Below, in pieces: positions 40,801 to 41,369 of a DNA stretch of 41,369 nucleotides. Positions within the stretch are counted from its first letter, which is position 1. Every line of letters starts with the position of its first letter. This stretch comes from Acidobacteriota bacterium. Lineage in GTDB: Bacteria > Acidobacteriota > Vicinamibacteria > Vicinamibacterales > Fen-181. The notes below the pieces were generated by a model, which saw only the letters and a list, made by a program, of their open reading frames with translations, did not search any database and was not told the DNA's origin. Where the stretch lies: contig JADGOB010000020.1 of NCBI GenBank assembly GCA_017883185.1, forward strand, positions 1 through 41,369, read 5' to 3'. The position numbers and the translations under genes are program-made.

Positions 40801-41369
40801 ATGCGCTTGCTGCCGGTTCAGCGCGCGTTCGTACGCCGCGCCCGCGCGCTCGATCGTGACCTGCCCGCCGCCGTCGAAGACGACGTCGAGGCGCTGCACC
40901 ACGCCCGGGTGGCTTCCCGGCGCCTGCGCGAGATCCTGCCCCTGGTGGGACCTGCGGGCGGCCATCGAGGCGATGGCGAGCTCCGCGCGGTCCGACGGCG
41001 CGTGCGGAGGCTCACGCGCGCCCTCGGCGGCGTCCGGGAACTGGACGTGGCGCTGGGCATCCTGGATGCTCTCCGTCAGACTCATCCTGACCTGGCCGAG
41101 GCCATCGGCGCTGCGTGCTTGGCCGTCGAGGCGGACCGCCGTCGGCGACGGGAAGAGATGGCGCGGCAGCTGGACGACCTCGACGCCAGGGACCTGGCCG
41201 GCGATTTGACCGAGCTGGCACAGCATGTCGGTCAGGGTTCTCCGGTGGAACACGCGATGCGGCTGCGGCATCGCCTGGAGCGGCGCGTCGATCGGCTCGA
41301 TGCCGCGATCGACGAGGCCGGCGCGCTCTATGCGTTCGACCGGCTCCACCTCGTCCGGATCGCGGTCAA
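40801..41369 (+). CDS. CHAD domain protein (partial, cut by window end)
   Basis: 189 residues visible, without stop. The CHAD pattern of conserved basic helices is clear: VEALHHARVASRRLREIL (30-47), ELRAVRRRVRRLTRALGGVRELDVALGIL, and RLRHRLERRVDRLDAAI later. CHAD domains bind inorganic polyphosphate through these histidines, arginines and lysines. ATG 40801 gives MRLLPVQRAFVRRA; no clear ribosome binding site. It is divergent from ppx/gppA, and that pair plus the phosphate genes nearby supports a polyphosphate role. The 3' end is beyond the window. Confidence 0.88.
   Translation, partial: MRLLPVQRAFVRRARALDRDLPAAVEDDVEALHHARVASRRLREILPLVGPAGGHRGDGELRAVRRRVRRLTRALGGVRELDVALGILDALRQTHPDLAEAIGAACLAVEADRRRRREEMARQLDDLDARDLAGDLTELAQHVGQGSPVEHAMRLRHRLERRVDRLDAAIDEAGALYAFDRLHLVRIAV

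Overview
The window is high-G+C bacterial chromosome that most likely comes from an Acidobacteriota member, possibly Vicinamibacteria-like. The main taxonomic hint is the 709-residue secreted protein at 2320-4449, which has the layout of the VWFA-related domain family (TIGR03436) that is strongly expanded in Acidobacteria. Other compatible features are a CarD-type RNA polymerase regulator, a proteobacterial-style PmtA, and many intergenic arrays of 7-base tandem repeats. I see no insertion sequence, prophage, CRISPR array or rRNA. This is mostly ordinary core chromosome with some unusual gene arrangements. Taxonomy is inferred, not proven.

Layout. 1-1323: tRNA-Leu(CAA), a gene-poor stretch with short repeats, then carD with a clear sigma70-type promoter and a terminator. 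1332-8991: plsC, the VWFA-domain protein, a convergent OPT transporter, then rex-moaC-2-hydroxyacid dehydrogenase with overlapping ends. 9009-13666: an acyl-CoA ligase, converging on a minus-strand run of lytS-type kinase, LytTR regulator and signal peptidase I. 13732-16816: a NuoI-like ferredoxin, a homocysteine methyltransferase/methylene-THF reductase fusion, and pmtA. 16826-22171: a glycosyltransferase-like protein related to the N-terminal half of plant L-arabinokinase, a rhomboid protease, a zinc-ribbon protein, an FHA-GAF-PP2C phosphatase with a small membrane protein, an M28 peptidase, and a short yacG gene that overlaps the peptidase.

22235-31387 and 35327-37599 form a phosphate region. 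On the minus strand lie phoB-phoR-glgC-pstB-phoU. Divergent from phoB lie pstC-pstA followed by a DUF47 protein and a Pit transporter. After a complete riboflavin operon (ribD-ribE-ribBA-ribH behind an FMN riboswitch, 31448-35266) come a phosphate-selective-type porin and pstS. High-affinity uptake (porin, PstSCAB), low-affinity uptake (DUF47-Pit) and the PhoBR/PhoU signalling pair are therefore all within 15 kb, but split over several transcription units. Three of these units (pstC, pstB, porin-pstS) carry the same kind of sequence just upstream: two TAAC-type half-sites at an 11-base period, in the direction of the gene. I propose these as the PHO boxes of this organism.

37732-41369: two tandem thymidylate-kinase-like genes (one with Lys replaced by Arg in its P-loop), a Ppx/GppA-HD polyphosphatase whose reading frame runs 143 bases into the first kinase gene, and, divergently, a CHAD-domain protein cut by the window edge. 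Ppx/GppA and CHAD both point to polyphosphate, which links this cluster to the phosphate genes next door. The kinase pair is the best candidate here for an undescribed function.
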